In this document: positions 45,229-54,400 of the stretch, one piece after another
Layout: every line of letters starts with the position of its first letter
Numbering within the stretch: the stretch's first letter is position 1
Source: Larkinella humicola
GTDB lineage: Bacteria; Bacteroidota; Bacteroidia; Cytophagales; Spirosomataceae
Assembly: GCF_008727875.1 (NCBI RefSeq)
Contig: NZ_VTWS01000004.1
Coordinates: forward strand, 657,816 to 721,815
Length of the DNA: 64,000 nucleotides
Direction of reading: 5' to 3'
Made by a program: the position numbers and the translations under genes
The notes under the pieces: model-generated
The model's database searches: none
What the model saw: the letters and a program-made list of their open reading frames with translations, nothing else
Told to the model about the DNA's origin: nothing

Positions 45229-45729
45229 TTAATTAGGGCTGTTGGGACTGAAGCGTACGTAGCGGATGTAGCCTGTTCCCTCGCTTTTGGCGGAAAGCCC
45301 TTCCGTCGTGAGCGGAATTTCGAGATCTTTCGCGTGATCTTCCTTGTCCTCCACGGCACTTTCAAACCGCAGTTTATAATCTTTGTTGAGCTTCGAATTA
45401 TCGATTTCCAGCACGATAACGCTGCGATCACCACCGGCCACCGATGCTCCGGTGATGGCACTGAGGTTGGGCGTTTTTTTACCCAGCGCTTTGTACCAGG
45501 CTTTGACGTCCGGATACCATTTTTTATCGGAACCGAGCACATACAGGGTTTTCTCGTAAGTTCCTTTCCCGTTCATGAGCGAAACCGCGATGTACGCTTT
45601 TTCGCCCATGTAGTTGGTCATCTGGATCATACACTTATACTGGGTAGTCCCGGACTGAGCCACCGAAGCCGATGGCCGGGAAACGATAATCGACAAAGCT
45701 ACTAAACCGATTTTAAGCAAATTGGGCAT
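45229..45729 (-). CDS. DUF2271 domain secreted protein
   Basis: The 166-residue product has a signal peptide (ending SASVAQSG) and a compact beta-rich domain: IQMTNYMGEKAYIAVSLMNG, then LGSDKKWYPDVKAWYKALGK, then YIRYVRFS at the end. DUF2271 proteins commonly sit beside PepSY reductases and ApbE, as here. Their role is unknown. The gene follows the ankyrin gene by 4 bases and precedes the reductase by 14. Confidence 0.85.
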   Translation of the reverse strand: MPNLLKIGLVALSIIVSRPSASVAQSGTTQYKCMIQMTNYMGEKAYIAVSLMNGKGTYEKTLYVLGSDKKWYPDVKAWYKALGKKTPNLSAITGASVAGGDRSVIVLEIDNSKLNKDYKLRFESAVEDKEDHAKDLEIPLTTEGLSAKSEGTGYIRYVRFSPNSPN

Positions 45730-45733
45730 AACC

Positions 45734-47206
45734 TTATTTCAGAAAAGTAACGGAAACGTTGCTTTTGGAGAGCGATTCATTTTCGCTGGCCAGGTCAAAA
45801 GCGGTTTCTTTAAAATTAGTTGCAATGTCTTTTTGGGCACCGATGGACAGCAGGTATTTCAGCATGGCGTCATCTTTGGACACCATAGCGGCTTTGTGCA
45901 GGGCGGTGATGCCTTCCTTGTTTTTGCTGTTTACGTCGATTTGCAGTGCTTCCAGCCGTTTCACCAGCGGAAGGTCGTTTTTAGTAACCGCCAGGTGGTA
46001 GAGCGTATTGCCGTTCTGCTGCGGAGCTTTGACATCGAGTCCTTTGTCCTGAAGCAGTTTCAATTTTGCATCAAATTCATCGGTTCGGGTTGCGTTGTAG
46101 GACTGCACCAGGTAAGCCAGCAGGTTATCGCCGGTTTTGTCCGTTGCCTTGACATCGGCCCCTTTGCTCAACAGATAGCTGACGACTTCGGGCGAATTAC
46201 CCCGTACGGCCATTGCCAGGGCCGTTACGCCTTTCTGGTTGCTCTGGTTGATGTTTTTCACCTTCGGCTGGAGCATTTCCAGTACGGCCAGATCCCGGTT
46301 GGCGGCAGCCGCATTCATGAACACCGTATTGCCTTCGTCGTCGGCCTGGTTGACATCGACACCTTTGGCCAGAAAATACTCGATGATTTCATTTTGCTTG
46401 GGCCGGCGAACCAGCGCGTGCAGAACATTTTCACCGGCTTTGTTGGTCGCGGTCGGTTTCAGGTTCAGGCTTTCCAGGTACTGGAACACCTCAATGGGCG
46501 TGGCACCCCGGCGTCCACCCTGGCTGGCCATGATCAAGGCGTTGTCGGTGGCCGGAACCCCGCGTTGCAGCAAGGCTTTCAGGATGTCGATATTGCCACC
46601 CCGGGCCGCATAACTAAAGGCGTTGTTACCAGCCGCGTCCGTACTTTTCAGATCCAGGCCTTTCGAAACAAAATAATCCGTCAGCTTGAGATCCTTGTCG
46701 TTGGCAACCGCAATCAGTAAGGCATTGGCACCGTCGTGATTCAGGTCTTTCTTCAAATCGGCGCCGTTCTGGAGACACAGGTCATACACCCGCGTGTTCG
46801 TCTGTCCGTTACCGGCTGCGAAATTCAACACCGTCATGCCGTGGCTGTCTTCCACGTTGGTTTTGGACCCTTTCGCCAGCAAATATTCCATCAGTTCCAC
46901 ATTGCCCCGACTGGCCGCCCAGTGCAGATAAATCCGGCTATCGTGGGTGATTTTGCTGACCTCGTTGCCGGGTTGCGACAACAGGTATTTGATGGTCTCG
47001 TTGGGCGCCTGGGCATTGATCGCCATCACGACGGGATCAAAACTGTTGGAATTGAATTGCGACGGGCTGCTCCCTTTCTCAATTTCGGCTTTCACCTGAC
47101 TCACGTCCGGTTTACCCTGCCAGAACGACGGTTCCAACAGCGCGTTTTTCTGGGCCTGGGCGGAGAGAACCGTGCCGAACAGAAAAGCGATCAGTAATTT
47201 TTTCAT
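45734..47206 (-). CDS. Secreted ankyrin-repeat protein
   Basis: The ATG at 47206 gives 490 residues with a signal peptide (MKKLLIAFLFGTVLSAQAQ). The rest is a long series of ankyrin repeats, seen as repeated units such as HDGANALLIAVANDKDLKLT, DEEGNTVFMNAAAANRDLAV and KGVTALAMAVRGNSPEVVSY. Ankyrin solenoids bind other proteins. In this operon (ankyrin, DUF2271, PepSY reductase) it probably binds a periplasmic partner, which is inference. Confidence 0.92.
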   Translation of the reverse strand: MKKLLIAFLFGTVLSAQAQKNALLEPSFWQGKPDVSQVKAEIEKGSSPSQFNSNSFDPVVMAINAQAPNETIKYLLSQPGNEVSKITHDSRIYLHWAASRGNVELMEYLLAKGSKTNVEDSHGMTVLNFAAGNGQTNTRVYDLCLQNGADLKKDLNHDGANALLIAVANDKDLKLTDYFVSKGLDLKSTDAAGNNAFSYAARGGNIDILKALLQRGVPATDNALIMASQGGRRGATPIEVFQYLESLNLKPTATNKAGENVLHALVRRPKQNEIIEYFLAKGVDVNQADDEGNTVFMNAAAANRDLAVLEMLQPKVKNINQSNQKGVTALAMAVRGNSPEVVSYLLSKGADVKATDKTGDNLLAYLVQSYNATRTDEFDAKLKLLQDKGLDVKAPQQNGNTLYHLAVTKNDLPLVKRLEALQIDVNSKNKEGITALHKAAMVSKDDAMLKYLLSIGAQKDIATNFKETAFDLASENESLSKSNVSVTFLK

Positions 47207-47377
47207 ACGGATATACTGAAATAGAAATGCTGATACCATGCGCTCAGTTTTCATGTAAAAAACCAAACGGAGTGCAAATTAATAAGATTCAGTCTAGATA
47301 AGAGCCGTTTACGGGTATTAAATTTGAAAGAGACTAAATACAGACCCTTAGAAAAGTGAGGGAGACAACCAGGGAAA

Positions 47378-47393
47378 GCCCTGCTAGCAGGGC
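47378..47393 (-). terminator. Perfect 16-bp palindrome downstream of mscS-like gene
   Basis: GCCCTGCTAGCAGGGC lies 2 bases beyond the stop of the minus-strand mechanosensitive channel gene. On the minus strand it is followed by TTT. It may be a weak terminator or an RNA-end hairpin. Confidence 0.45.
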
Positions 47394-47395
47394 AA

Positions 47396-48505
47396 TCAGA
47401 CGGATGGGGCCGTTTCGGTAAACTGAAACCGGGTTTGGGGCAGGCTTTCGGGGTACGCATCCCGCAGAAAAGCGATGATATTTTCCCGCAGAAAACACCG
47501 CAGATCGAAGCTTTCCGGGGCGTTGCGCGAAGAGGTCAGGATGCGGATGACGACGCAGGTCGGTTGGGTGTCGGTCACCTGAACCACACACACTTCCCGG
47601 TCCCACAACGGATTGTTCTCAACCAGCTCTTTCGCCTTTTCCCGAATGCGGTCAACCGGGACATTATAATCCAGATACAGCAGAACCGTTCCCAATACCG
47701 ACGCGTTCGACCGGGTCCAATTCTGAAATGGTTTTTCAATGAAATAGGTGATGGGCAGAATGAGCCGACGGCGGTCCCAAACCCGCACCACCACGTTCGT
47801 CAGGTTGATTTCTTCAATCCGGCCCCATTCATTTTCCACCACCACGGCGTCTTCGACCCGAATCTGTTGCGTGAAGGCAATCTGAATACCGGCCAGCAGG
47901 TTGGCGATGGTGCGCTGGGCGGCAAAACCAATGACGACCGACGCGATCCCGGCAGAAGTCAGGAAGCTCAACCCGATTTTTCGCCCGCCGTTGAACGACA
48001 GCAGCAACACGGAAAAACCGACGGCAATGACCAGGATGGAGACGAGTTGCCGGACAAAAACAATCTGGGTCACGAATTTCCGCAGGTGCAGATTCACATC
48101 GCTGGCCGTGTCATACCGGCGGATAATGAGTCGCTCCAGGACTTTCAGAAGTTGAACCACCAGCCAGGTAGTGGTGATGACAAAGGCAACTTCGGCCGCT
48201 TTGGAGGCATACGGAAACCGCTGGAACGAACGCTCCTGAATGTTGGTGATGATCAGAAAAAACAGGGAGGGTACGAAAAAATAAAAGGCATTCCGGACGT
48301 ACTGACGCAGAAAGCCCAACGCTTCGACATGGCGACGGCGGAGAATCATCCGGATGGTTTGCGCCACAATCATATTGACCAGCAACCCGGCCCCAACGGC
48401 CACAGCCAACAAAAGCCAACCCGAAATTTTCCGGTTGTGCCGCAGCCAGCGATCGATCTCCGTGCCGATCTGGCTGAAATTATCCCAAAAATCCGTCCAG
48501 TTCAT
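47396..48505 (-). CDS. MscS-family mechanosensitive ion channel
   Basis: The 369-residue product has four N-terminal membrane segments and the MscS core. The pore-lining helix is seen in TSAGIASVVIGFAAQRTIAN followed by LLAGIQIAFTQQI, and the cytoplasmic beta domain follows with VVVENEWGRIEEINLTNVVV and NSFLIT-like RRLILPITYF. MscS channels release solutes on hypo-osmotic shock. The longer N-terminal membrane part is typical of MscS relatives with extra helices. Confidence 0.92.
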   Translation of the reverse strand: MNWTDFWDNFSQIGTEIDRWLRHNRKISGWLLLAVAVGAGLLVNMIVAQTIRMILRRRHVEALGFLRQYVRNAFYFFVPSLFFLIITNIQERSFQRFPYASKAAEVAFVITTTWLVVQLLKVLERLIIRRYDTASDVNLHLRKFVTQIVFVRQLVSILVIAVGFSVLLLSFNGGRKIGLSFLTSAGIASVVIGFAAQRTIANLLAGIQIAFTQQIRVEDAVVVENEWGRIEEINLTNVVVRVWDRRRLILPITYFIEKPFQNWTRSNASVLGTVLLYLDYNVPVDRIREKAKELVENNPLWDREVCVVQVTDTQPTCVVIRILTSSRNAPESFDLRCFLRENIIAFLRDAYPESLPQTRFQFTETAPSV

Positions 48506-48602
48506 GGTATACTTGTAGAGGAGTTAGCTATAAAAGACACCTGAGACGGAAATTGTTACCCGGTTTCTGGAAAGTTTTTCTACGTCGCGCCATCGGCGGC
48601 CC

Positions 48603-49196
48603 TTACAACGCCCGCATCCAGTACACCATCGGTTTGGGGGTCGAAATCACTTCGCCAAGGTCGGGCCAGGCCAGGTTGCTCCGCAAAGACGGTTCTTTGT
48701 GATACCCTCTTTTGAGCCAGAACGCATCATTAGGCCGGTAATCGAGCGGTTTGGCGGTATGGCTTTCTTCACGTTCAACCGAGCAGAAGCAGGTGAGTTT
48801 GAACGTGCCAAACCGGCGGGCGTGGGCTTCCCGTTCGTCGAAAAACCGGTGGCCCAAACCCCGCCCCCGATAGGCTGGGAGCAAAATGCTTTCACCGAAA
48901 TAAAAAATCGTATCCAGGTCAAAACCAGCCTGTTCGAAAGGGAGCCGGATGTCGGCGGTCTCGTCCTGCAACGGGATGCAGGTGGTGGCTCCAACCATTT
49001 TTGGTCCGTCGTACACGGCGAACAGAAAGGACCGTTCCGATTGTGCGTAGGTTTTCAGGTAGTCTTTTTCGTAGTCGACCGTGCCTTCGTAGAGATACGG
49101 GTAGTCACGAAAAACCGCAATCCGCAAAGCCGCCAGGTCATCAAAAACCGATTCAATCTCAAATCCTTTTTTCGTTAGAGAAGAAAGCGATTGCAT
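48603..49196 (-). CDS. GNAT family N-acetyltransferase
   Basis: The 197-residue product has the acetyl-CoA-binding motif A, LLPAYRGRGLGHRFFDER, with the R/Q-x-x-G-x-G/A signature, after a beta strand ending YFGESI. An N-terminal extension precedes it. The acceptor is unknown. It is spaced 12 bases from the NTF2-like gene and is likely co-transcribed with it. Confidence 0.88.
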   Translation of the reverse strand: MQSLSSLTKKGFEIESVFDDLAALRIAVFRDYPYLYEGTVDYEKDYLKTYAQSERSFLFAVYDGPKMVGATTCIPLQDETADIRLPFEQAGFDLDTIFYFGESILLPAYRGRGLGHRFFDEREAHARRFGTFKLTCFCSVEREESHTAKPLDYRPNDAFWLKRGYHKEPSLRSNLAWPDLGEVISTPKPMVYWMRAL

Positions 49197-49208
49197 GCGA
49201 TGCGGTTT

Positions 49209-49610
49209 TTAGTGTGAAACCGCTTGAATCCACTGGGGCAGGTTGTAATAAGTCGTTACACGGGTTATTTTTTCGTCAGACACTTCCAGAAAAGCCGCTG
49301 CCGGAACGACGTAGGTCTGGCCGGTGGCCGGTGGCAAACCGTCTTCGGCCTTTTTATAAATGCCGTTTACGACAAATTCAACGGCGACTCGTTTATCCGA
49401 TGGTTCACTCAGAAAAACCAGCTCCGTCAATTTCTCATCGTACGATTCGTCCATGTGACGAACAAAGTCGGTGAATTTTTCCAGGCCAATGCGTGCTTCG
49501 CCCTGATTGGGTTCGTGCCGGATGTCGGGGTGGACCAACGCCAGCATCCCGTTCCAGTCTTTTTGATTGAAGCAATCGTAATAGGTTTTGACAACGTCGA
49601 GAGAAGCCAT
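49209..49610 (-). CDS. NTF2-like / SnoaL-type ketosteroid-isomerase fold protein
   Basis: The ATG at 49610 gives 133 residues (MASLDVVKTYYDCFNQKDWN); the longer frame to 49733 runs into the repeat element. The pattern (a helix YYDCFNQKDWNGMLALVHPD, later ARIGLEKFTDFV, and ITRVTTYYNLPQWIQ at the end) fits the cone-shaped NTF2 fold. Function is unknown. A 3-hairpin repeat element lies immediately upstream. Confidence 0.85.
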   Translation of the reverse strand: MASLDVVKTYYDCFNQKDWNGMLALVHPDIRHEPNQGEARIGLEKFTDFVRHMDESYDEKLTELVFLSEPSDKRVAVEFVVNGIYKKAEDGLPPATGQTYVVPAAAFLEVSDEKITRVTTYYNLPQWIQAVSH

Positions 49611-49715
49611 TAATTCAAATGAGTTTTTGTGGAGAGAAGTAGCCCCGCAAATATAGGAAGGATAATGCAGTTCCGGCAGACATCTAACGAGAATGGATTC
49701 CAGCAAATCCAAAAA

Positions 49716-49859
49716 AATAGCCCACGATTTCAATCGTGGGCACGTGGGGAAAAGTCATGACTCGCAACCGGTTTAACGGTTTTAAAGCCTTAAACCGTTA
49801 AACCGGTTGGGGTATATTCGTTTGGTTTCGTATTCCCACGGTTAAAACCGCGGGCTATT
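49716..49859. repeat. 144-bp composite palindrome with three enclosed hairpins
   Basis: AATAGCCC (49716-49723) pairs with GGGCTATT (49852-49859) as an outer stem. Inside are CCCACGATT/AATCGTGGG (49721-49740), a perfect 17-bp inverted repeat AACCGGTTTAACGGTTT with its complement around 49766-49807, and CCCACGGTT/AACCGCGGG (49835-49854, one mismatch). The architecture matches the element at 38817-39079. The sequences are unrelated. Confidence 0.88.
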
Positions 49860-49873
49860 AATGGAATGATTTC

Positions 49874-51322
49874 TCACGCCAAAACCGGCTTCACTACTTT
49901 TCCGTGCACATCCGTCAACCGATACCGCCGTCCCTGGTGCTTGAAAATCAGCTTCTCGTGATCGACGCCCATCAGGTGCAGAATCGTGGCCTGAAAGTCG
50001 TGAACGTGGACGGGATCTTTGACTACGTTATACCCAAACTCGTCGGTTTCGCCATACACCATGCCTTTTTGCACGCCCGCACCGGCCATCCAGACCGTGA
50101 AGCAACGCGGGTGGTGATCACGACCGTAATTTTCTTTCGACAGCTTGCCCTGCGAATAATTGGTGCGGCCAAACTCGCCACCCCAGATCACGAGCGTATC
50201 GTCGAGCAGTCCGCGTTGTTTCAAATCCATGATCAAAGCCGCCGATGGCTGATCGACGCTCTTGGTCTGAATTTTGATGTCGTTCGGCAAATTCCCGTGT
50301 TGATCCCAGCCCTGGTGGTACAACTGCACGAACTTGACGTCCTTCTCGATCAGCTTCCGGGCCAGCAGGCAATTGGCGGCAAACGTTCCCGGTTTGCGGG
50401 AATCGGGGCCGTACAGGTCAAAAATGTAATCCGGTTCTTTCGAAATGTCGAGGGTTTCGGGCACCGACGTCTGCATTCGGTACGCCATTTCGTACTGCGC
50501 CATCCGGTTGTTGATCTCCGGGTCCAGCACCTGTTTAATCTGTTCCTGGTGCAGTTTTCCTAAATAATCCAGCATCCGCCGACGACTGGTTTTGTCGATG
50601 CCCGGCGGGTTGTTGAGGTAATATACCGGGTCGGGGCCGGAGCGAAAAACCACGCCCTGATGCACCGAAGGCAGAAAACCGTTGCTCCACAGCTTGGCAT
50701 ACAACGGCTGATCGCCATCGCGCCCTTTCGAGAGCAGCACGACAAACGCCGGTAAATTCTGATTGTCGGAACCCAACCCGTAGCTGGCCCAAGACCCAAA
50801 GGAAGGTCGGCCCGCCTGCTGTGAACCGGTCTGGAAAAACGTCACCGCCGGGTCGTGGTTAATGGCTTCGGTATTCATCGAACGGATGAAGCACAAATCA
50901 TCCGTAATCCGCGACGTGTAGGGTAATAACTCACTGACCCACATCTGACTGTGGCCGTGTTTGGCAAACTTGAACTTGGAAGCCGCCAGCGGAAACCGGC
51001 TTTGTCCGGCGGTCATCCCCGTCAGGCGCTGGCCTTTCCGGATGGATTCGGGCAAATCCTGGCCCCACATCGTTTCCAGTTTGGGTTTGTAATCGAATAA
51101 ATCCAACTGCGAGGGTGCCCCGCTCTGAAACAAATAGATGACCCGCTTCACCTTCGGTGAAAAGTGCGGTTTGCCCGGCGCACGGTTTTCTTCGCTTCCG
51201 GCCAACCCTTTCGTCGGATTGAGCAAGGATGCGAGGGCAATGGCTCCCAAACCGGCGCTGGTTTTGCCAAGAAAGGTCCGGCGGCTGAGTTGATCGTGCA
51301 GTTCGTCTTCCAGGTTGTTCAT
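49874..51322 (-). CDS. DUF1501 family protein with Tat signal
   Basis: The ATG at 51322 gives 482 residues; the longer frame to 51382 runs into a palindrome. The N-terminus carries a twin-arginine signal (LSRRTFLGKTSAGLGAIALA). DUF1501 proteins have an alkaline-phosphatase/sulfatase-like fold and are best known from Planctomycetes, where they pair with PSD1/DUF1553 cytochrome-like proteins, as here. Visible stretches are VIYLFQSGAPSQLDLFDYKP, VKFVQLYHQGWDQHG and DHHPRCFTVWMAGAG. Their biochemical role is not settled. Confidence 0.9.
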   Translation of the reverse strand: MNNLEDELHDQLSRRTFLGKTSAGLGAIALASLLNPTKGLAGSEENRAPGKPHFSPKVKRVIYLFQSGAPSQLDLFDYKPKLETMWGQDLPESIRKGQRLTGMTAGQSRFPLAASKFKFAKHGHSQMWVSELLPYTSRITDDLCFIRSMNTEAINHDPAVTFFQTGSQQAGRPSFGSWASYGLGSDNQNLPAFVVLLSKGRDGDQPLYAKLWSNGFLPSVHQGVVFRSGPDPVYYLNNPPGIDKTSRRRMLDYLGKLHQEQIKQVLDPEINNRMAQYEMAYRMQTSVPETLDISKEPDYIFDLYGPDSRKPGTFAANCLLARKLIEKDVKFVQLYHQGWDQHGNLPNDIKIQTKSVDQPSAALIMDLKQRGLLDDTLVIWGGEFGRTNYSQGKLSKENYGRDHHPRCFTVWMAGAGVQKGMVYGETDEFGYNVVKDPVHVHDFQATILHLMGVDHEKLIFKHQGRRYRLTDVHGKVVKPVLA

Positions 51323-51339
51323 AGCCTTCTCATTTTTCT

Positions 51340-51430
51340 CTCCGCTCAACTCTGATTTTCTCTGCTTAACTCCGCGATACAAAAAAGCTATTTCGCGGAG
51401 TTAAGCAGAGAAAATCAGAGTTGAGCGGAG
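51340..51430. repeat. Perfect 38-bp inverted repeat between the DUF1501 and PSD1 genes
   Basis: Arms 51340-51377 and 51393-51430 are exact reverse complements with a 15-base centre. The words are CTCCGCTCAACTC and CTCTGCTTAACTC, each iterated. The right arm ends 1 base before the PSD1 gene stop; the left arm ends 17 bases before the DUF1501 start. Confidence 0.94.
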
Positions 51431-51431
51431 G

Positions 51432-54400
51432 TTATCGTTTGATAATCGCTTCATCAACGTTCATAATCGTGCTGGTCACCACCGTCCAGGCGGCCAGCTC
51501 GGCAGTCGGCAGGGTTTTATCGACCGGATATTCCCCCACACTTAACAATTCGGCCGCCCGTTTGGGATTTTTCCTGAAATCAGCGAGTTCTTCGGTATAC
51601 AACTGCTTCATCAGGGCCACTTCAGCAGGCCGAGCCGGGCGGCTGGTTACGGCTTTAAACACATAGCTGATCAACGGCTCATCCCGTAATCCCTTCTCCA
51701 AGGCTTTTTGTCCCAACACCCGGGCGGCTTCCACAAATTGCGGGTCGTTCAGCGTCACCAGGGCCTGCAAGGGTGTCGAGGTTTTCTGCCGTTTCACGAT
51801 GCAGGTGTGCCGTTCAGCGGCATCGAAATTGAGCATCATCGGGGGCGGTGACGACCGCTTCCAGATCGTATACAGACTCCGGCGGTAGAGGCTGTCGCCG
51901 TGACTTTGTTCGTAACTGATGGCATTTCGGGTGGCTAAGGCTTCCCAGATGCCGGAGGGTTGGTAAGGCAGAACGCTCGTTCCACCTATTTTTTGGGATA
52001 ACAAACCACTGGCAGCCAACGCATTGTCGCGAACCTGCTCCGCCGACATCCGGTAGCTCGGGCCACGCGAAAGCAGCGAATTGTCCAGATCGGCTTCCAG
52101 CTTTTTGGCATCCGCCACCGACGACTGGCGATAGGTGGCCGACATCACAATCATTTTCTGCAAGGCTTTGGCATTCCAGATGCCCGCCCGTCCGGCGCCA
52201 TCCCGGAAGCGAACGGCGAGGAAATCCAGCAGTTCGAGGTGGGAGGGAAGGTTGCCCTGATTCCCGAAATCGTCGCTGCTTTTCACCAGGCCCTGACCAA
52301 AATACTGTTGCCAGAACCGGTTGACCATCACCCGGCTGAACAGCGAATTGTCCGGATTCAGGAGCCACATCGCCAACCCCAGGCGGTTTTTCGGATAGTC
52401 GGCCGGGAAAGGCATGAACTGTTCGGGTGTTGCGGGTGTCACCTCTTCGCCGGGGGCATCGTAGGCACCGCGTTTGAGCAGAAAGGTTTTGCGGGGAAAT
52501 TTCCGCTCTTTCATCACCATCACCTGATCGGAATTGTTGTACAGCATCACTTCTTCCGCCCGGTTTTTCTGAAATTCCGCAAAGGCTTTTCGGTACGTCG
52601 AGTCGTGTGCGGTAACGTAATAGGTGTACAAACCGGCACGTTGTGCCGCCGTCCGTTTGGCGGTTGGCGTAAACAAAGCCGTCGTCAGGGCGTCCGGCTG
52701 ACCCGCCAGTTTCGGAATTTCCAGCGGGGTCAGGGCGCGGTTGTAAATCCGTAACTCATCAATCGCGTAATCCTTGATGTAATGATCGTGGATCCGGCCA
52801 ATCAGGAACGGCGAACCGGACCAGTTTTTGCCATTTTTTCCGCGGTCGATGCTGTGAACCAAGTGGTCGGTAATGACTTGAAGTTGAGTCGGTTGTCCGT
52901 TCAGGTAGAGTTTAATGCCGCCCGCCCGGCCCGAGCCGTCGTAGGTCATGGTCAGGTGAAACCATTGTTTGTAGCGGATTTTGGCGACGGTTTCCACATC
53001 GAGGCTGTTGTCGGGCCAGACGTGGTTGATCGTGAGCTTAAACCGGCCATCTTCCAGCAAACCAATTTCGTAGCCCCGGTTTCCGTCAAAGGGCCCGTTC
53101 GACTTGCCCATCAGCATCCCTTCCAGACCCGGCTTGGCCACGTTGAACCACGCACTCACCGAAAACGGCTCGTTTTGCTCAAAAAAGCCGACTTTCCGGG
53201 GCAATTCAATGTTACTGTCGCCCTTCAGATACCGCGCCATGCCCACTTTCCCTTTGATTTGGTACGGGAAACTTTCCGGATCACCGGCCAAACGCGCGGG
53301 TAGCGTGTCGTTCACCTGATTCCAGAAGGCATTGCGGGGGTCTTTTTCCAGTTCTTCGCGGGTTTTCGGAACGACGGGTTTCTTCACTTCCGGCAATCCC
53401 AGTTTTTTCCGCCGTTCTTCCTCTTTCTTTTTGAGCTCGTCTTCTTTTTTCCGTTCGGCGTCTTTCAGTTTCTTTTCCTCCGAACTTTCGTAGGCTTTAA
53501 AATCCCGCCGATCGGCCTCGTCAAAGGTATAATGCGCCACCAGACCGACGTTGGCCGACGAAGCTGGATTCCGTTCCGCCTGGCTCAGCCACTGCCCGAA
53601 AGCTTGCTGGTATTCGGGGCGATTGGGATTTAGTCGCTGCTGTAACGGTTTGATTTTCTGGTGAATAAACTTCAATTTGGCGTCAACCTCCGAGGAGGTG
53701 AGCGTGATCGTCGGGGCGGGTTCGCCGTTGTACGGAATCTGGCCGCGCTCGTTGTTGTTGTTGAAAAACGCAAACAGCGAATAATAATCTTTCTGGCTGA
53801 TCGGGTCGTATTTGTGGTCGTGGCAACGGGCGCACTCGACGGTCATGCCCAGCATCGCTTTCCCGAACGTATTGACGCGGTCGGCGACGTATTCCACCCG
53901 GTATTCCTCATCCACAATCCCGCCTTCCTGGCTCTGCTGGTGGTTGCGGTTGAACGCCGTGGCCAGGAGCATGTTTTTCGTCGGATTGGGCAGCATATCG
54001 CCCGCCAGTTGCCAAGTGATGAACTTGTCGAAACGCAGGTTTTTGTTGTACGCCCGAATCACCCAGTCGCGGTAGGGCCACATCGTGCGCAAACCGTCGT
54101 CCTGGTAGCCGTGCGTGTCGGCGTACCGGGCTGCATCCAGCCACTCAACGGCCTGGCGTTCACCATAATGCGGACTGCTGAATAACCGGTTGACCACTTT
54201 TTCGTAGGCATCCGGTGACTGATCGGCCAGAAACGCATCCACTTCGGCCACCGTCGGCGGCAAACCGGTCAGATCCAGCGAAACCCGGCGCAGCAAGGTT
54301 GCTTTGTCCGCTTCGGCATTTGGCGATAAGCCTTTCTCTTCGAGTTTTTTAAGGACAAAATAATCAATCTCGTTTTTGGCCCACTTCGCATTTTTGACCT

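Noticed and set aside
47435..48544. 369-residue open frame on the plus strand
   Set aside because: It is antisense to the mechanosensitive channel gene, whose motifs are clear.
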